From the NCBI GenBank assembly GCA_903813345.2, contig CAIIXF020000011.1:24046166-24110165 (forward strand): 64,000 bases of DNA, read 5' to 3'. This DNA is from Owenia fusiformis. Taxonomy: Eukaryota; Annelida; Polychaeta; Sabellida; Oweniidae. Below, piece by piece: positions 35,001 through 50,000 of the stretch. The position numbers were made by a program, and so were the translations under genes. Position 1 is the first letter of the stretch, and every line of letters starts with the position of its first letter. The notes under the pieces are model-generated. The model worked only from the letters and a program-made list of their open reading frames with translations. It made no database searches and was not told the origin of the DNA.

Positions 35001-38000
35001 TTCACTGCATTCCATCCCATTGGAATAAATGATCTAATAAAAGGGCATGCATTGAAATAGTCAATACATACTTATGGAACTTGAAAGCTACTAATACTAT
35101 ATACAGGGTGGGCCAAAAAAAAGTTCACCCTTTTTCATTTTAATCTAATTTTCTTATTTTTGATGCAATGCCTCTAAAAATTGATATGTATATAGCTCAG
35201 ACATTTCTGTACATGTTGTTAGGATTTGAGTGAAATTTATGCAACAGTGTTGTCATGACACCTAAAATATATTTATGGTGTGTCATGAAAAAAAAACCAG
35301 AAATTCACTTCATATACAAAATGGCGGATTCCAAAAAAGGAGGGAAATTTGAAAAGAAGTTATCATGGTAAATATAATTTTTAAGTTAATGCAAAATATT
35401 ACAAAGTAGAGTGTTAATTAATAGTCAGAGTTTATGATAAACACCTCTTTAAACAATTAAGTACTCTTATAAACACCCGATACTACCATAGATGAGTTGG
35501 TCAACAAGTTACTGAAAATCCATGGTTTTATCCAATTTTCCTCATTTTTACGTTCACAATATTGATAATAATTTGATGGTTTTATGTAATACACTTATGA
35601 TATAATTACAAATGAATAAGTTATTAAATTCTACATAATATAATTTGTACAAGATGCCATTTTAATTCTGTTCATGCTTTATACATATTCCAACAAGATG
35701 GGGCTCCCTCGCACACATCTAAAGCGACAATGGAGTTCTTGCATGCCAATGCACCTGATTTTATCCCCCCTGACTTATGGCCCCCAAATAGCCCTGATCT
35801 CAATGTTATGGATTATTTTGTGTGGGGTGAACTAGAAAAACATGTTCATAGTGTTCCCATCCATTCAGTTCAAGAACTCCAACAAAGAATAACTTTATGT
35901 TGGGAACAATTATCACAACAATCAATTAACGCGGCAATAAATAAATGGCGTCATAGACTAAAACTGGTTGTGCAGGAACAAGGAGGACATATTGAACATT
36001 TACTTTAAAAACAAAACAGCCAAAGACACACCTAATATTATATATCGACCTTGTTTAGAAATGTCTCAGTTATCTACATATCAATTTTTTAAGGGATTGC
36101 ATCAAAAATAAAAAAATGAGATTAAAATAAAAAAGGGTGAACTTTTTTTTGGCCCACCCTGTAAGTATATGAGATATGTCAATCTTTTACTAGAAGGTAA
36201 CATTTGGGGTCCAGAATACTGAGCATGTACGACATGGCTACGATTCTATATTTGCGATGTTGATGTGGAAAATCAGTGGGTTCTCTAGGGCAGTAAGAGC
36301 AGTTGCCAATCAATAGGTTGTGGGTTGGATTCCCATTGGAGTGGACTGACTTTTTCACACCAGCTCTCAAGTGCAGAATTTCATCCTGTGTTTTCATTAA
36401 CCAAAACCTCAATGAAGCATAACATACATATTCTATTTTACCTTCTTTTTCAGATTTTTCCAAATCAGCTTTCTCCATACCATTCTCTTGATTTTCACCA
36501 TCCAGTATAACTTCTTCACTTTGTTCAACAGCATTAGGATCCATTGGGTCCAGCACATGCACCATGAACACATGGTTATCTTTCATAATGGATGTCTTCA
36601 CAGATGTTGTGCCTTGTATGAACTGAACACGTTCAGTGCGGATCTGACCCCCATCAGCAGGGAACAGAGTGGATGTGACCCCCGAGGCATGAATCAGATT
36701 ATTTGATACGTCGTAACCCGTGAACTGAAATCAAATAATCATATAAAGTTTCAGAACAAATAATACAAAAATTCAGATAATGGGTCAAAGCATCAGCATT
36801 TTTGCCTATTGATATTATATTGCTTATCTATGAATTAATGAACTTTACAAATGAATGATAAGAATTTGAATGAAATTTATGATGTGAAGATGAGATATCC
36901 ATGCATGTTATTTACTTTCTGACTAAAAACACAATACTCACAGGCCAATACTTTTCTTCTACATGAGGTTCTCCATCGCCTTCCACCAGAGTCTCCATGG
37001 AGTCCTTGGGCTCCTTAGAGCCACTGCGAGATTTAGCACTCCCCCTGGAGCCAGGTCTTTTACTTTTCTCAGCAGTAGCAGCCTTCTCGCGCTCTTCCTT
37101 TTCTCTCTCCTTATCTCGCTGAAATGTTGAATTAGTAATATTTTTGAGTAAAAAGATTCAATATATTTTGACACATATGTATAAGCAAATTACTAAAGGT
37201 GAGTATATTTTTGTGATAGTAGCAAATAAGTGTAAATATTGTAAAAGCAATACAAGTCTAGCAAATGAAGCAAAATCTGACCAAAAAGTGTTAAATCACT
37301 CAAAAAATGTGTAAAATAATATTTGGCATTTCCAAGAAATACATTGTGTTGTGTTAATAAGCAATTGATATGAATCTGTTTTAAAAATACAGTTTATACT
37401 CAGGATAATGAAAAGTTATAGTTTTAGACATTGAAAATTTTAGAATTCTTAAAACTCCTTGAAATATATGTGTCCTCTTAACTTACTAACTGTAGTTGTT
37501 CCGACTGTATATGAAAATGAGATATAAAAATTCAATACAGAGTAACAAAAACTTGTACACAAATAGGCTTACATGTATATAGTTCAGATAATATTTTAGC
37601 ACGTTTCTTTCTCTGCAATTAGGGGCAAAAATGTTTCTCTTAATCTTTCATCTTTATGAAATTTGATAGAAAAACCTACAACATGTGTTTCATACAGAAA
37701 GTTTGTGTCCCTACATGCAGATAAAGGGACAGGTCTGGTTCAGATCAGAAGGATATCAGTACAAAAACATCAGATAAATAAATGTAACAATAGAATATGG
37801 GGAGCTTTGCCATTCCATTGAAGCAGGGATTTTGTAATAAGGATTTTATCTCAGAAGAGCATAATAAAGCACCAAGGGACCGTATCAGGAACAGACTATT
37901 AGATTACGGGGGACCCAACCTTTTAATCTCTAACCAGAATATAAACAAAATATTTTGATATTGAAAACAATTGAATATAAAATAATTTCTACACGTTAAA

Positions 38001-41000
38001 TTCCTTAAAAACATTTTACTAAAAACTTCCAAACAGATAATATGTTTTCGAGAACTGAATCCCAAATTTTTTTTCTTTTTTCCTAAAAAGCTATAGGTTC
38101 CCCAGGGTCCAATGGTCTGCCCCTTGGTGTAAAGTCTATGCTACCCCTTCTCCTCAAATCTCCATTTACTCAACCAGAAAGACTAACAGGGTCCTAATGC
38201 AGAGAGAAATGAAGGGAGAGAGTGAGAAACACAGGAACTTAGTGCTCAAATGATGTATACCATTGATATGAGAATGTATATCATAAAGTAAATAATATAT
38301 AGTATAACAGTGTATATAGAAGGTAGTAAACACCATAGTATTCAAATATATTTCTAAAACAACATTTACTTTAGTATTCATCTCAAAAGTTTCACATTAA
38401 ATTCTACAAATAATCCATTTTTAACCAATAATCCTTGTTAATGTAAGCTGAGATAAATGTATGCTTTTTAAGAAGAAAGATCCCCCCCCTCAAAACATAT
38501 TTCCTCCAATGTCAAACCATTGATTATGTGTGTCTTGTTTATGTGAAACATATGAGACCGTGCTGGGACCACAGTGTGTGTTAGAGTAATTGAATTCAAT
38601 GTTCAGCATGATTTTGATAGTGAAGAAGGATATGATTGGGACGCTAATTTTGTTAAATATTCAAGATCAAATATGTACAATAACACATATTTTGTCAAAT
38701 GAGTGATGCAATATCTGTGGTGACCAAACTGCATGGACCTTATTTCTGTACATATTAAATTTGATATACATGGGGAGAAATGCTAAACACTGAATTTATT
38801 TACCCAACCCTTAAAAGTATCTTAAAAACATTTCATTATATGACCCTGATTTTGTCAACTTAATACAAAAAATAACTTGCTTATTATTGGTGAATCCAGG
38901 TCATATATGAAAGAATAAATAACCAACTATAATTTAGAAATTAAAATAAATTTGATACAATAAATTAGTAAATATCAATTTTTACTTTAATTTCCAAATT
39001 CTACCAAACTTATCCTAAAATTACCGATTTTGATCTGCTGGGCTAGTGATGTAAAGATAAACAATAAGATATAATTCACTGATTTTTGATTTTCCATTCT
39101 CTTAGAAAGTAAAATAAATGATTTGTACATCATTTAAATCCAGTCAATTACACAGCCTTGTAAAAACATGGTTGAAACAGGTCCCTCCCCTAAAGTTGGC
39201 TGCATTTTTTAAAAAACTTTGTTCTAAAGTTAATTGGCCTTTTTGGCTCTCATTTTCCAAAAAAGACCTAAATTTCGAATTCTCCAAAAGTGAGCCTAAT
39301 TTCTTAGAAGAGACCCAGGTTTTAAATGAAAAGTTCCTTCCTCATCAATTTTTAGAACTCTCCCTGAAATAGGTAAATGACCCATGTCAAGTGCATTAGA
39401 CTGTGTTACTCTGAGAATATTTTCTTAAGGTAGACCAAGTAGAGTGAGTAATCCAGGTAATTAACTTGAATCTTTTACTGTAGACTTTTACTGCATTCTG
39501 ACTGGGTCCACCTTAAATAAAAACCTGTTCCATTTTGAGTAATGACAATATGTCAATGGAGAGATGTGATTATATAAAAGATATTGTGAGCTGCAATTTG
39601 TCTATTATAAAGAAAGTGTTAAAACAAGAGAAAAATTATCTGAATTGTGAAATTGAATAATAAAAGTGATATTTCATCAATGTGTGCAAATTTAAAACAG
39701 ATTTCCAATAATGCTTGAAATTAAAATACTGTGCTATCACACACTAATGTGCAATGGGTTGCAATAAACAAGACTAAAAATCTAGTGCACAATACAATGT
39801 ACATGGAAAACTTATAAAGGTATCTTACCTTTTTCTGGGCAGATTTTGCTCGTTTTTCATTTTTCAGGCGTTCCTTTTCTTCCTCCTCTGCCTTTATGCG
39901 ATCGGCTTCCTCCTTCTGAGCTTTGAGGGAGTTTGTACGTACATACTTGTTTTCAGCCAATGAGGAGTCAGAACGATCTTCACTGCGAGATCGTGATCTA
40001 CTTTTGCTTTTACCTAAAATAAGATAGAATGAAGCGTTTGAAAACTGGAGCAACACAAAACTGTAATTTCAACATTATGAATGAATGCACTTAGATGTCT
40101 AGTACAAGTAGTTTGAAATTCTGTCAATCAACTCTAAAACTTATCCTTTAACTCACTATCAGACTTTTTAGGTGACTTTGATCGATCCCCGCGCTTCTTT
40201 CCTTTTCCCCCACTGGAAGGACGTGACGAAGTTTCATCTTCAATTCGCTCTTTTTCAACCTCTTCTGCCAACTGATGAGCTAGGTACTTTGCATTCTCTT
40301 CCTCAGCCCACTCCCAGATAGACTCAGACACATGCTCCAAATAGTTCCTGAAATGTTGGTTGAAACTCTCCTGTATAATACTTAAAATAATGGGTGCTCT
40401 ATATTCCGTCAAAAGCTCATCAAGCGCTATATTCCGTCAAAAGCTCAAGTTCTATATTCTGTCAAAAGCTCAAGCTCTATATTCTGTCTAAAGCTCAATA
40501 TTTGATCAAATTGATTTAATGAAAAAAAAAAAATGAACATGATTTTTTCATAATACACATTTTTTATTTTCTTATTTTATCTCAGAAAAACATATTTTTG
40601 GTATATATGCATATTTGATTATAAATAATTGTGGAAATAAAAGCAATGAGCATCCCTGCCCTGTTGTCTCTCACGTGACACTAATAAAGTGAGTATTATA
40701 GGTCAATTTCAGATCTCTCTAGACCAGGTTTGGATCACATATTATCCAAACCCATGTATAATTCATACCTGAATCCTACATTTGAATGCAAGTTTGTTTC
40801 CCAATCTACGTGACTCTGTAACTCCTGGTTGTGTGGGTTGTGCAGCACAACCAATAGTGTATGGTCCCGCTTATGGTAGTACATGTCCATATATGGCAAG
40901 TTATATGACGCAGATTTTAGAACCTAAACAAAAAGAAATGAAGTTTTGTATGTCGAAAGAGTACAAACAAACAAACTTGGGACAAAAAGGCACATTAAAC

Positions 41001-44000
41001 CTCATCTACATCTACATCAATAACTTGCAAAAGGCCAACAAGCCCATTTAAAAACTTCAGTCAAACCTTCACCTTCAGTCTTCAGTGAATTGGTTCAAGG
41101 CAAGCAACAATAATCTTGTGATATATTTCACAGCAAAGCATTGAAATTGGTGCTTAAAACCTTCATCAATGAATGAGTAGTCATGACACATATATTCGAA
41201 AGATAAAGCATTATACAATGATGCAGATGTTGACAATTCCGTGATATTGCCCTCTAAATACAAGAATATGTCACATCTGTCAAAAATGATATCAATATTC
41301 CACAAACCTGTAAGAGTACATTGGGTTCAAAGTGTTCAGCAAAACACCACGCATCAACGTTACGCTTAGTCGCATCTATGATGTCATCCATGCTTTCTTC
41401 TACAGTCTTGTTGGGTTCCTGTGATGCCTCAATACGCTCTGCAGTCTGAGCCAAGTCATGAGAGGAAATCGGTTTTCCTTCACTATCTCTTTCAAAATGC
41501 ACAGAGTGAGCTGGAAAAAGTAACATTAAGTAATGTACCACAGGGTGGTATGAAAATCTGTTTAGATAGTAATTAAGAATGATCTATAGTCATAAGTTGA
41601 CTGAAGATGTTTTATCATAGCTGTACACAGTTTATAGAATATATGTATATAAGATAAATATGTCATGAATTGGCTTTCTGAAATATCGTGTGGATTCTTA
41701 TATTTTCATTATTAAAATATATTCAGGGTTTGAAGGGTATCTAAATCTTTAAGTACCTAACCGGGTTACACTAAAAATATAAGAATATTGTTTTCAAGTA
41801 TGTTGCTATTACGTAAATTATAATTTTAAGTATTTTATAAACTTAAAGCATGAAATGTATCAACTTTATTATAGAAAGGGATGACTATATAAATCTAATA
41901 TTGTTATGCAAGGTGTATTATCTTATAATGGGTATCCTATTCTACTTCACAACAAATTCGCTCAATAAAATATCAATAAAAATCTGTAGTATAAATAGAA
42001 AACTTGTCTCATGACATGAGAATGTGTAGTATAAATATATTCCTTGTCTCATGAAAATGTGTAGTACATGTACAAATACACAAGTCTTGTGCATGAAAAT
42101 GTGCAGATTCAAAGAAAATGTGGATGAGTAATAATACATATAGATCATTTTTCAATGTCATAAAAAATGCAATTCTATAAAAAAATTAAAAAAATTAATC
42201 AACTAAAGTTGTGGGAAACCTTTCAAAGCATTTCCAAATCTACAATGATAATGTATCTACATACAGACATAAAGTAATATTTTAGTTCAGTGTTACACTG
42301 GACTATGTTTAATCATATACTAACTTGATGACATAGACAGTGTCAATGACAACTCAGACTCCATTGAAGTTACTGATCAATGAAGTAGAATACTTAATAA
42401 TATAATCACCATGATGAATATTAATACAGTATCAAATTACTGAATGATTTCTACAATTCTGGAGCCCAAAATTGTGTATGCAGTTTATCTTCCATTGAGA
42501 ACAACGATGGGTAGCTTCATCACTGTATTATGAATACTACATGAATGAGCAATTAATTAAATCACTGGTGAACCACTTGATTACGCTGATTAACAAACCG
42601 TTTCGGTAACCAGCATAATTGAGTGGATAACCAGTGTAAATGAATAAAGATGTAATGCTGAGATATGATTTACATATCATTATAGAAAATAATTTATTAA
42701 TTTCCAAAAAAAGATTCTAAAAGCTTTACTTACTTGATGTTTTAGATTTGGCTGAAGCCGGACGAGGAGACTTGAGTATTCCAGAACTATCTGGTCTTGA
42801 CAACTCTTTGCTATCTACTTGGGATAAAGGCACCTCCTCTGTTTTTGACTCTGGCCTGGAGTTTGGCTCAGATCTTGGCGTAACATTTCCTAGATAAGAG
42901 ATATTTCGATGTAGCATTTTTCATGAGTTCAAAAAACTTAAAATGTTTCATAAGGAAAATAAACAATAAGAACATATATATTTGACTGAAAGCATAAACC
43001 AAAGCATAATACCAAATGGTTTAATTATGGTACTAATATATACATTCAGCGTATGATACCATAGGACCTTGTCCTTATCACTCTGTCCCATACCTAACCC
43101 ATAGTTACTATTTTAATTCACCTCCCAGGCCTGTAGCCAGGATTTGCCAAGGGGTGGGTTCAGTTTTCAAAAATTTCCAGGGGAGGTTCACATTTGACAA
43201 TTTTGGCCCAAATATGGCTAAAATTACTTGAGAAGTTCTCAAAATGGTGAAATACTGCATGATTTTGAAAGAATTTTTGCCCAAACCCTGCGAACCCCCC
43301 TGGCTACTGGGCTGCCTCCTACGCACACAAAGAAATCAACCATGCTCTCTTACTCTTACCTGTTGTGTATTCCTCAAAGCCTTCGATGGGCATGTTAGGA
43401 TTCAACAGATCTTTTGCAGGCTCAGTTTTGTTAGGTTTACATGCCATTCCTTTAAAGAATGGATAGGGGTCATCCCAAGGGATAACAGATCCTTCATAAC
43501 CCTCGTGAGATTTAGCGACTATTATTCCATTCTCGTCTACTGTTGTCAGGTCCATGCATTCAAACACAAATTGCTTGAATGCTCTGTCGATTTCTGAAAT
43601 GCAATCAAAACAAAATTACTTGAATGTTCTGGATATACCATGGATTTCTGAATATAAATATTATAAGTTATTGAATGATTTGAAGTGCAATACAGGATAT
43701 ATTCTGCTCGAGAAATTCCGTATTGGAACGAGACAAAGTTGAGTGCCAATACAGAATATCGAGACAGAATATATCCTGTATTGCACTTCAAATCATTCAA
43801 TAACATTTTTATCTTGTGATCCTCTGTATTGCTACTGAGATTGTCCAATCCGTACCAATATTTTCTGTATTGCGATGGAGATGATCAACAGGGACAATCT
43901 CAGTAGCAATACAGATTGGTACAGCACAAGAACTGACCAATCAGAGGGCTTAATTTTACAGATCATACGATAATATGTTATACTGAATTTTCAGGGCAGA

Positions 44001-47000
44001 GGATAAATTGGAAAAATAAGATACTAGTATTTTCTTATTTAAGGAACAAAACTGCATTGAATGAGACCTACATGTACAGTGTATATCCAAATGAGTTGAG
44101 ACAATTTTTTACAGCTGTTCTTGCTCTGTATTAAAAATAACAGAATCTTTTAGTATATATTAATTCAAAAATAACAAAAAATAATCTCACCAGATTGTGT
44201 GAGACCATCAGTGGCACAAAAATGTATAAGCTCCTGAAGACGAGAGGCTCTCTCCTTGGCTGCTCTTGAAGTAGGGTGAGGGAATTGTAGCGCACCTTCA
44301 AACGGGAGATACTTTAACATTTCCATCTCTGCCTCTTTTGCATTGAATCCATTGATGGAGCGCAGTTGGAATGTACGCAGTGTGATATCATCTTGCATAT
44401 TGACCAATAGTGGTTGAGTACGAGGTTGAGGCTTGCCTTCTGGCACATCAAAATCAGATGCAAGTTTCTGTAATACAAAATTGTAATATTTTCACTCATT
44501 GAATAAATCTAAGGAATGTGAATAAAATTACTCAAAATTAGACACTGAAAGCACCTTCAAAGAGCTTAGGGTTGGGATAAAAATAAAATTTCAACTCAGA
44601 CTACCGCTCATACCAGTTAAGTAATATATTAAACATTGAAGTCACATTATTACTCATATCTGTATCTATTCATTCCGAGTGTTTTCTTTTATATATAATG
44701 AAATGTGCATTTTTACTCATTCCTACATAAAAATGACAAATTTTACATTTAAGTAATATTAACCTACCATTTGTTCATCTTGGGTTAAAGCCAACTTGAA
44801 TGCCATGCCACTGATGTGAGAGGCCAAGGTCGGGTCAAGGCCATCTGTACGGGGAGGCTTTGATTGCTCACTAGGGGGCAGTTTACCATCCTCAGTAGCC
44901 TGGATCTAAATGAATATAAATATACAATGTAGCTTTGTTGAAAATTAAGGGAAATGTAAAATACGGCTGACTATATCTGTTAGTTATACAATATACAGTG
45001 AAACCTTTTAATTGGCTCTCATAATTGTCTTGAATTGTTTGTATTGCATCATCTTGATCTTATGATTCACTACACAATTGGTAATAAGCCACACAAGCAA
45101 ATCAAGTTTTCAATTTTATTTGATCAAAATGTTCTTTACCTGTTCAAGCATACAGTGCATGATAAGAGGAACGCTGACGCTTTCTTGGGGCACACAACTC
45201 ATTAGTTCCTTGTAGTACCTTAGATCCACTTCCTGAGGAAGCTCCACCCCTTCTTGAATGACAGGCATTGTGGCTGTTGTCATGGCGGTGGGAGGGGGCT
45301 GCTGGGCAGGCGTGGGGGCAGAAATCTGAGATTGGGCCTCTGTGGCTGAAAATCATAACCAATTGATAATTTTCATTTGGTATATTTGACATTTGGCCAC
45401 TCCTTTGATGTGACCTTGTCCCCTAAATGCTGCTCCGACATTTTACAGTAACACCAACGCTTGCCTAACAAAATTGCTGTTTTTGTTGCTGTATTACCTT
45501 GGCAATGCTCTTACTGATTTTTTTTGTATTTGAAATAAATTAACATAGATGGTGAAATGCTTTAATGCCTGCCTATCTTCACAACACATTGCGATTTTGA
45601 TATATGCACATGGTGTTTATCTCACATCCAATATTTTAAAAGATGTATAAACTGCATTTTTAAAAAGTTTTTTAAACATGAAGTACAGTTACTTACGCAG
45701 TGGAGGTTGGTAGGCTTCCCCCTGCGCATACACATGGAGCATCCTCATATTGGTTAAGTAGGACCTCCATATACGTTTAGCGTCCAATAGATCATAGATC
45801 ATCACAGCAATTGCTTCAAACATGTTGCTGCCAAACTGGCTCTGAAGTATACCAATTTAAAGTATTTTAATACGAGTACAATGTATTTAGTAATTAGTTG
45901 ATTTATCAGTTTGTTCATAATAAGGGACATGGTCAATATAATCCATAAATGCCCATAGACATAATTATTTACATTTTAGGATAGGGGATAAAAGTCATAG
46001 TTTGTTAGTGTACATCTATTTTTGAAGAGGCAGCAACTTTTAATTTGAAAAAATCAACAAATGTTCAAATAAATAAATTTAAAAAATGTTCAATTTATGA
46101 GGTAATGGTGTCACTGGTAATTAGATACACAATTAAACTCACTTTTAATTCATTATCTTCAAGGTCATCCGGAATGATGTCATTTTTGATAATGTAACTC
46201 AAGCGTGCGACATCATGAAGTTTTGAGGAATTGGGGGCTTGTTGCATGATTGCCAATACGTCAGTCCAAAATTGTGTTAATAATTTTTTCTCCTTTTCTT
46301 TAACTTTCCTTTCTGCTTCCTCGAGTGCTGAAAAAGATTCAATAGATTCATGCATATAATTTTTATTTGGATCAAATTTACTAAGTACTTGAGCAAACAA
46401 ATGATATCTATTTATCTATAGATAAACTTCTCAAATAATGTACGTAGCTAAAATTGAACATTATCAACACTATAAAGATATGTCATTTTGTGGGGAAGAC
46501 TTTTCAAATAGTTGTTTTCAAATATGGGGCAAAGATGGATAGTGTACAAAATAGTCAAAATAATAATTCCTCAACACCTTAAGATAATGTAACAATTATT
46601 GTATCTGTACATCCCTTACCTAAAGTTTTCTCATCTTTTTCCTGTACTACTGGTGGTACTGCAGATTGGTTATCTATTGTTGGCTCTGGCTCTGGCTTGA
46701 CCTCAAATTGTGTGTAGTCTTCAGACTCCACCTTGATGATACAATCCACATATACGCCAAGCTCATCCAGGTAGCGCAACAGATGAGGATGGTTGAAGCC
46801 ATAGATAAGAACATAGTGCTTTGGTCCATCATTGGGTTCATCATCTATAATACAAAAACAAAGCATTTCTTAGCAACAAAATGGTTAAAGCCATATATAA
46901 AGAAATAGTGTTCCATCTCTTGTAATCTTTTGGTTACAAAATAGTTACCAAAAGTGTAACAATTAGTTACAGACAGATTGCTAAAACAGTATGGTGGTCA

Positions 47001-50000
47001 TAAAATCCAGCTCGATTAAGTTTGCATTTTTCATCTCCTGGCAGCTTCATCCAGGTTGTTTCCTGTTCTCTGCTCACCTTCAATTTCATTTTCCCAAAAA
47101 TCTTTGGGTATGACAAAATAAGGAGATTGGATATGTATTATCATCTCTCTTAATTTTTCTGAATGGTTTTGAACAAACTTAATTTATTTCATTAAACATC
47201 CAAATAATATGACAACTTTTGGTGTATCTAAGTCGCAAATGAGGCAGCTGGAATTCCTCAAGAAAAGAATGTGACTGGAGAATGTTATTTTTAATTAAAC
47301 TCATTTTAAGTCTTACCTATGTATCTACTATCCAAGTCTTCATCTCCTCGTTTACGCAGTTTGCTTTCCTTCTTTGGGGAGGGAGGCTCTGGAGTCTTCT
47401 TTCCACCCTTCTTGGCAGGTGATTTACCTCTTTCCTTCTTACCCTTGGCTCCACCTTTGTCTTTATCCTTCTCATTGGCTGCCTGTAGACAAAGTAAGGT
47501 CAATCCTAATACATATTTATTCAGTGTTATACAAGATAGTGGGATGTGTAAACTTGATACATATATAAATAAATATGTTATTACACTACAAAAGGAAAGG
47601 AATCAATACAAACCTTATGTTTATTATATCCAAATAAATTATACTTGATATATCCAAATCAAAGCGAGTAAGTTTCATTGGATATGTCAAACATAATTTA
47701 TTTGGATATCATATACAACTATCCAGATGAACATATTTAATAACCTTATGTTTATTGATATATTGTATTGACATCAGAAACTCACTGTTCACTTTTGTTT
47801 TGTGTTTTTGAATTACGTTTTTACATTTCATTCTGAATTTATTTGTAAAAGTGAATTTTCCTGAAAGAAGAAGCAGATAACAAACTTCTGAACTAAGTAC
47901 AGAGAAATATGTTAGTGACAAGTTACATTTACAAAGCATGTACAATATTCATTTGAGTTAATAATAAAAATGAATTATACAATAGTTAGATTAATTGTTT
48001 TGAATCATTTTCATAATGAAATAAAACTTAAAACACAATACACTATAATTTTATGAATAAAATAAAAAAGATCCATGTTTTTCAGATGTAATCTTTCTTA
48101 TTTTTTGAAAGCTGAAACACATATGGAATTAATAAATAAACAAAGCGGTGTATTCCATACATACAATTCTTATATCGATCCAGATTAAAATATTGAAAGT
48201 GTTGTATGTCAAAACTAAAGTCAAAGTAGAGTAACCATATCAAGTAAAAATGTCAGTAAGCAATTATATAAAAAATACATTTTATCAAATTGCACAAAAT
48301 CTAGCAGAAAGTGTTCTGTGGCCTTTGCGTCAAAATATGACTTTCTTCTGGAAAAAGTAATTGAAGGATGACAGACTGCCCATAATAAATGCAATGTTTT
48401 TACTTTAACATATTTACTGAAGATGAGCCTTGCCTCCACCATCTTATTCACATTGCTTTTGCAAAAGAAACATATTTTGACCAGGCCTGATTATAAAGCA
48501 ATAATGTTCACAAGAGAATTTTTTGATTTTGAAGATACAACAATGATTGTGAGGGTGTACATTTTCTAACAATTATCTTACCATTTCATCTTCCATTTCC
48601 TTATATGCAAAAATATTTTATAACATTTCAAAAAAGTTGTATGGGTTATTGATTATCTATGTAACCATATGCTTCATGCAAACTTTTCAAACTAAATATC
48701 ACATTCAGTTGTGTTTAGGCCATTTCTTTACTGACCTTGAGAAATCATCAGAGACACAATGACAAATTGAGAAGTCTATGCTGTCCCTAAAGATTTCAGA
48801 CAGTTCCATTTCCCTCAGTAAGTAACTGATCATTATTTATTGATTCTTATGAAGTTTTATTAAGTACACAATTGTGTTTCGCTTGTAGATGTCCTTCATT
48901 TTCCAGGACAGTAAGGTAAGCCATGTATGATATTTTGGATCATTTAAATGTAGACTCCAAGTACAGTACCCATCTAAGTTGAGCCATGATTTATTAATAT
49001 TTACAACTGAAAGATATATCATATATTTAGTCAACTGCTCCTGAAAAATAAGACTGAAATAAATTGATGGAAAACTTATCTCCGTCAAATTTCCATCTTT
49101 CACCCCAGGTTTGCTAAAAAGAAATGATATACCAATAAACAAGATCCTTAGCCTATGCCTTACCTTTTTCTCAGCATCTCTTCTTTTCAAATCATTTTGT
49201 TTCACATTCAATAGCTTAAACTTGATGAGTTTAGCCAATAGAGGAAGTGGTATGTCTTCTCCACTATCAAGGTACAGTTTACATGGCTCACACACCTCGC
49301 TGTGTTGTGGCGTGTCCTTTGTCTTCTTGGCCTTGGGATTTCCTAATTCTTTTACCTGTATCATAGGAATATCTATTAATAGAAACTGTTGCTCACGGGA
49401 TTATTTTCAACTTTTTTAATATGATCTTCATACCATTCATTCTCTGTATAGGATTTATCTGGGGTGTAAAGCATTACTATAAGTCAATTATACTTTGTTA
49501 TATGTAGTTTTAAATAGATAATGCACTGTTATCAATTTTATTATTTACCCTAGTAGTAGTGTAATCCTTTAATTTACTCTACCTGTTGAAATAGTTCTTC
49601 CTGTGAAAATACACTAAACAATTTTCTAGACCCAGCAGCCACAGCCTCTGCCAGTACTTTAATATGTGCATAATCCTCAACTTTATTTCCTACTAGGAAT
49701 GTAACATTAGCATCCCAGCCATTTTCCTAAAATAGAAAAATTGAATGTCATACATGTTGATATCATGGGCAATTTCAGCTATTTGTTTAGATCGCCAAAA
49801 CAGATGTTTAAATATCAGTGCCGTTGGAGCATACATGTACATATAGTGCCTGGAATGGGCCGAGCCTACATGTTAAGACTCTTCATTGCAATACATCTGG
49901 GATGTAAGTTTATTCCCAGATAAGAAGCACTGATGGCCATTTTAATTTGGCGGATTAATAAAAACCACCAAATTAAGTCTCTGCCAATTTTTGGAAAAAA

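Noticed and set aside
43546-43848. Minus-strand open frame of 100 codons next to exon 11
   Set aside because: It runs through a palindromic repeat and has no conserved sequence outside the true exon.
47319-47648. Plus-strand 109-codon open frame
   Set aside because: Shadow of the Lys/Pro-rich SPAG17 exon 4.
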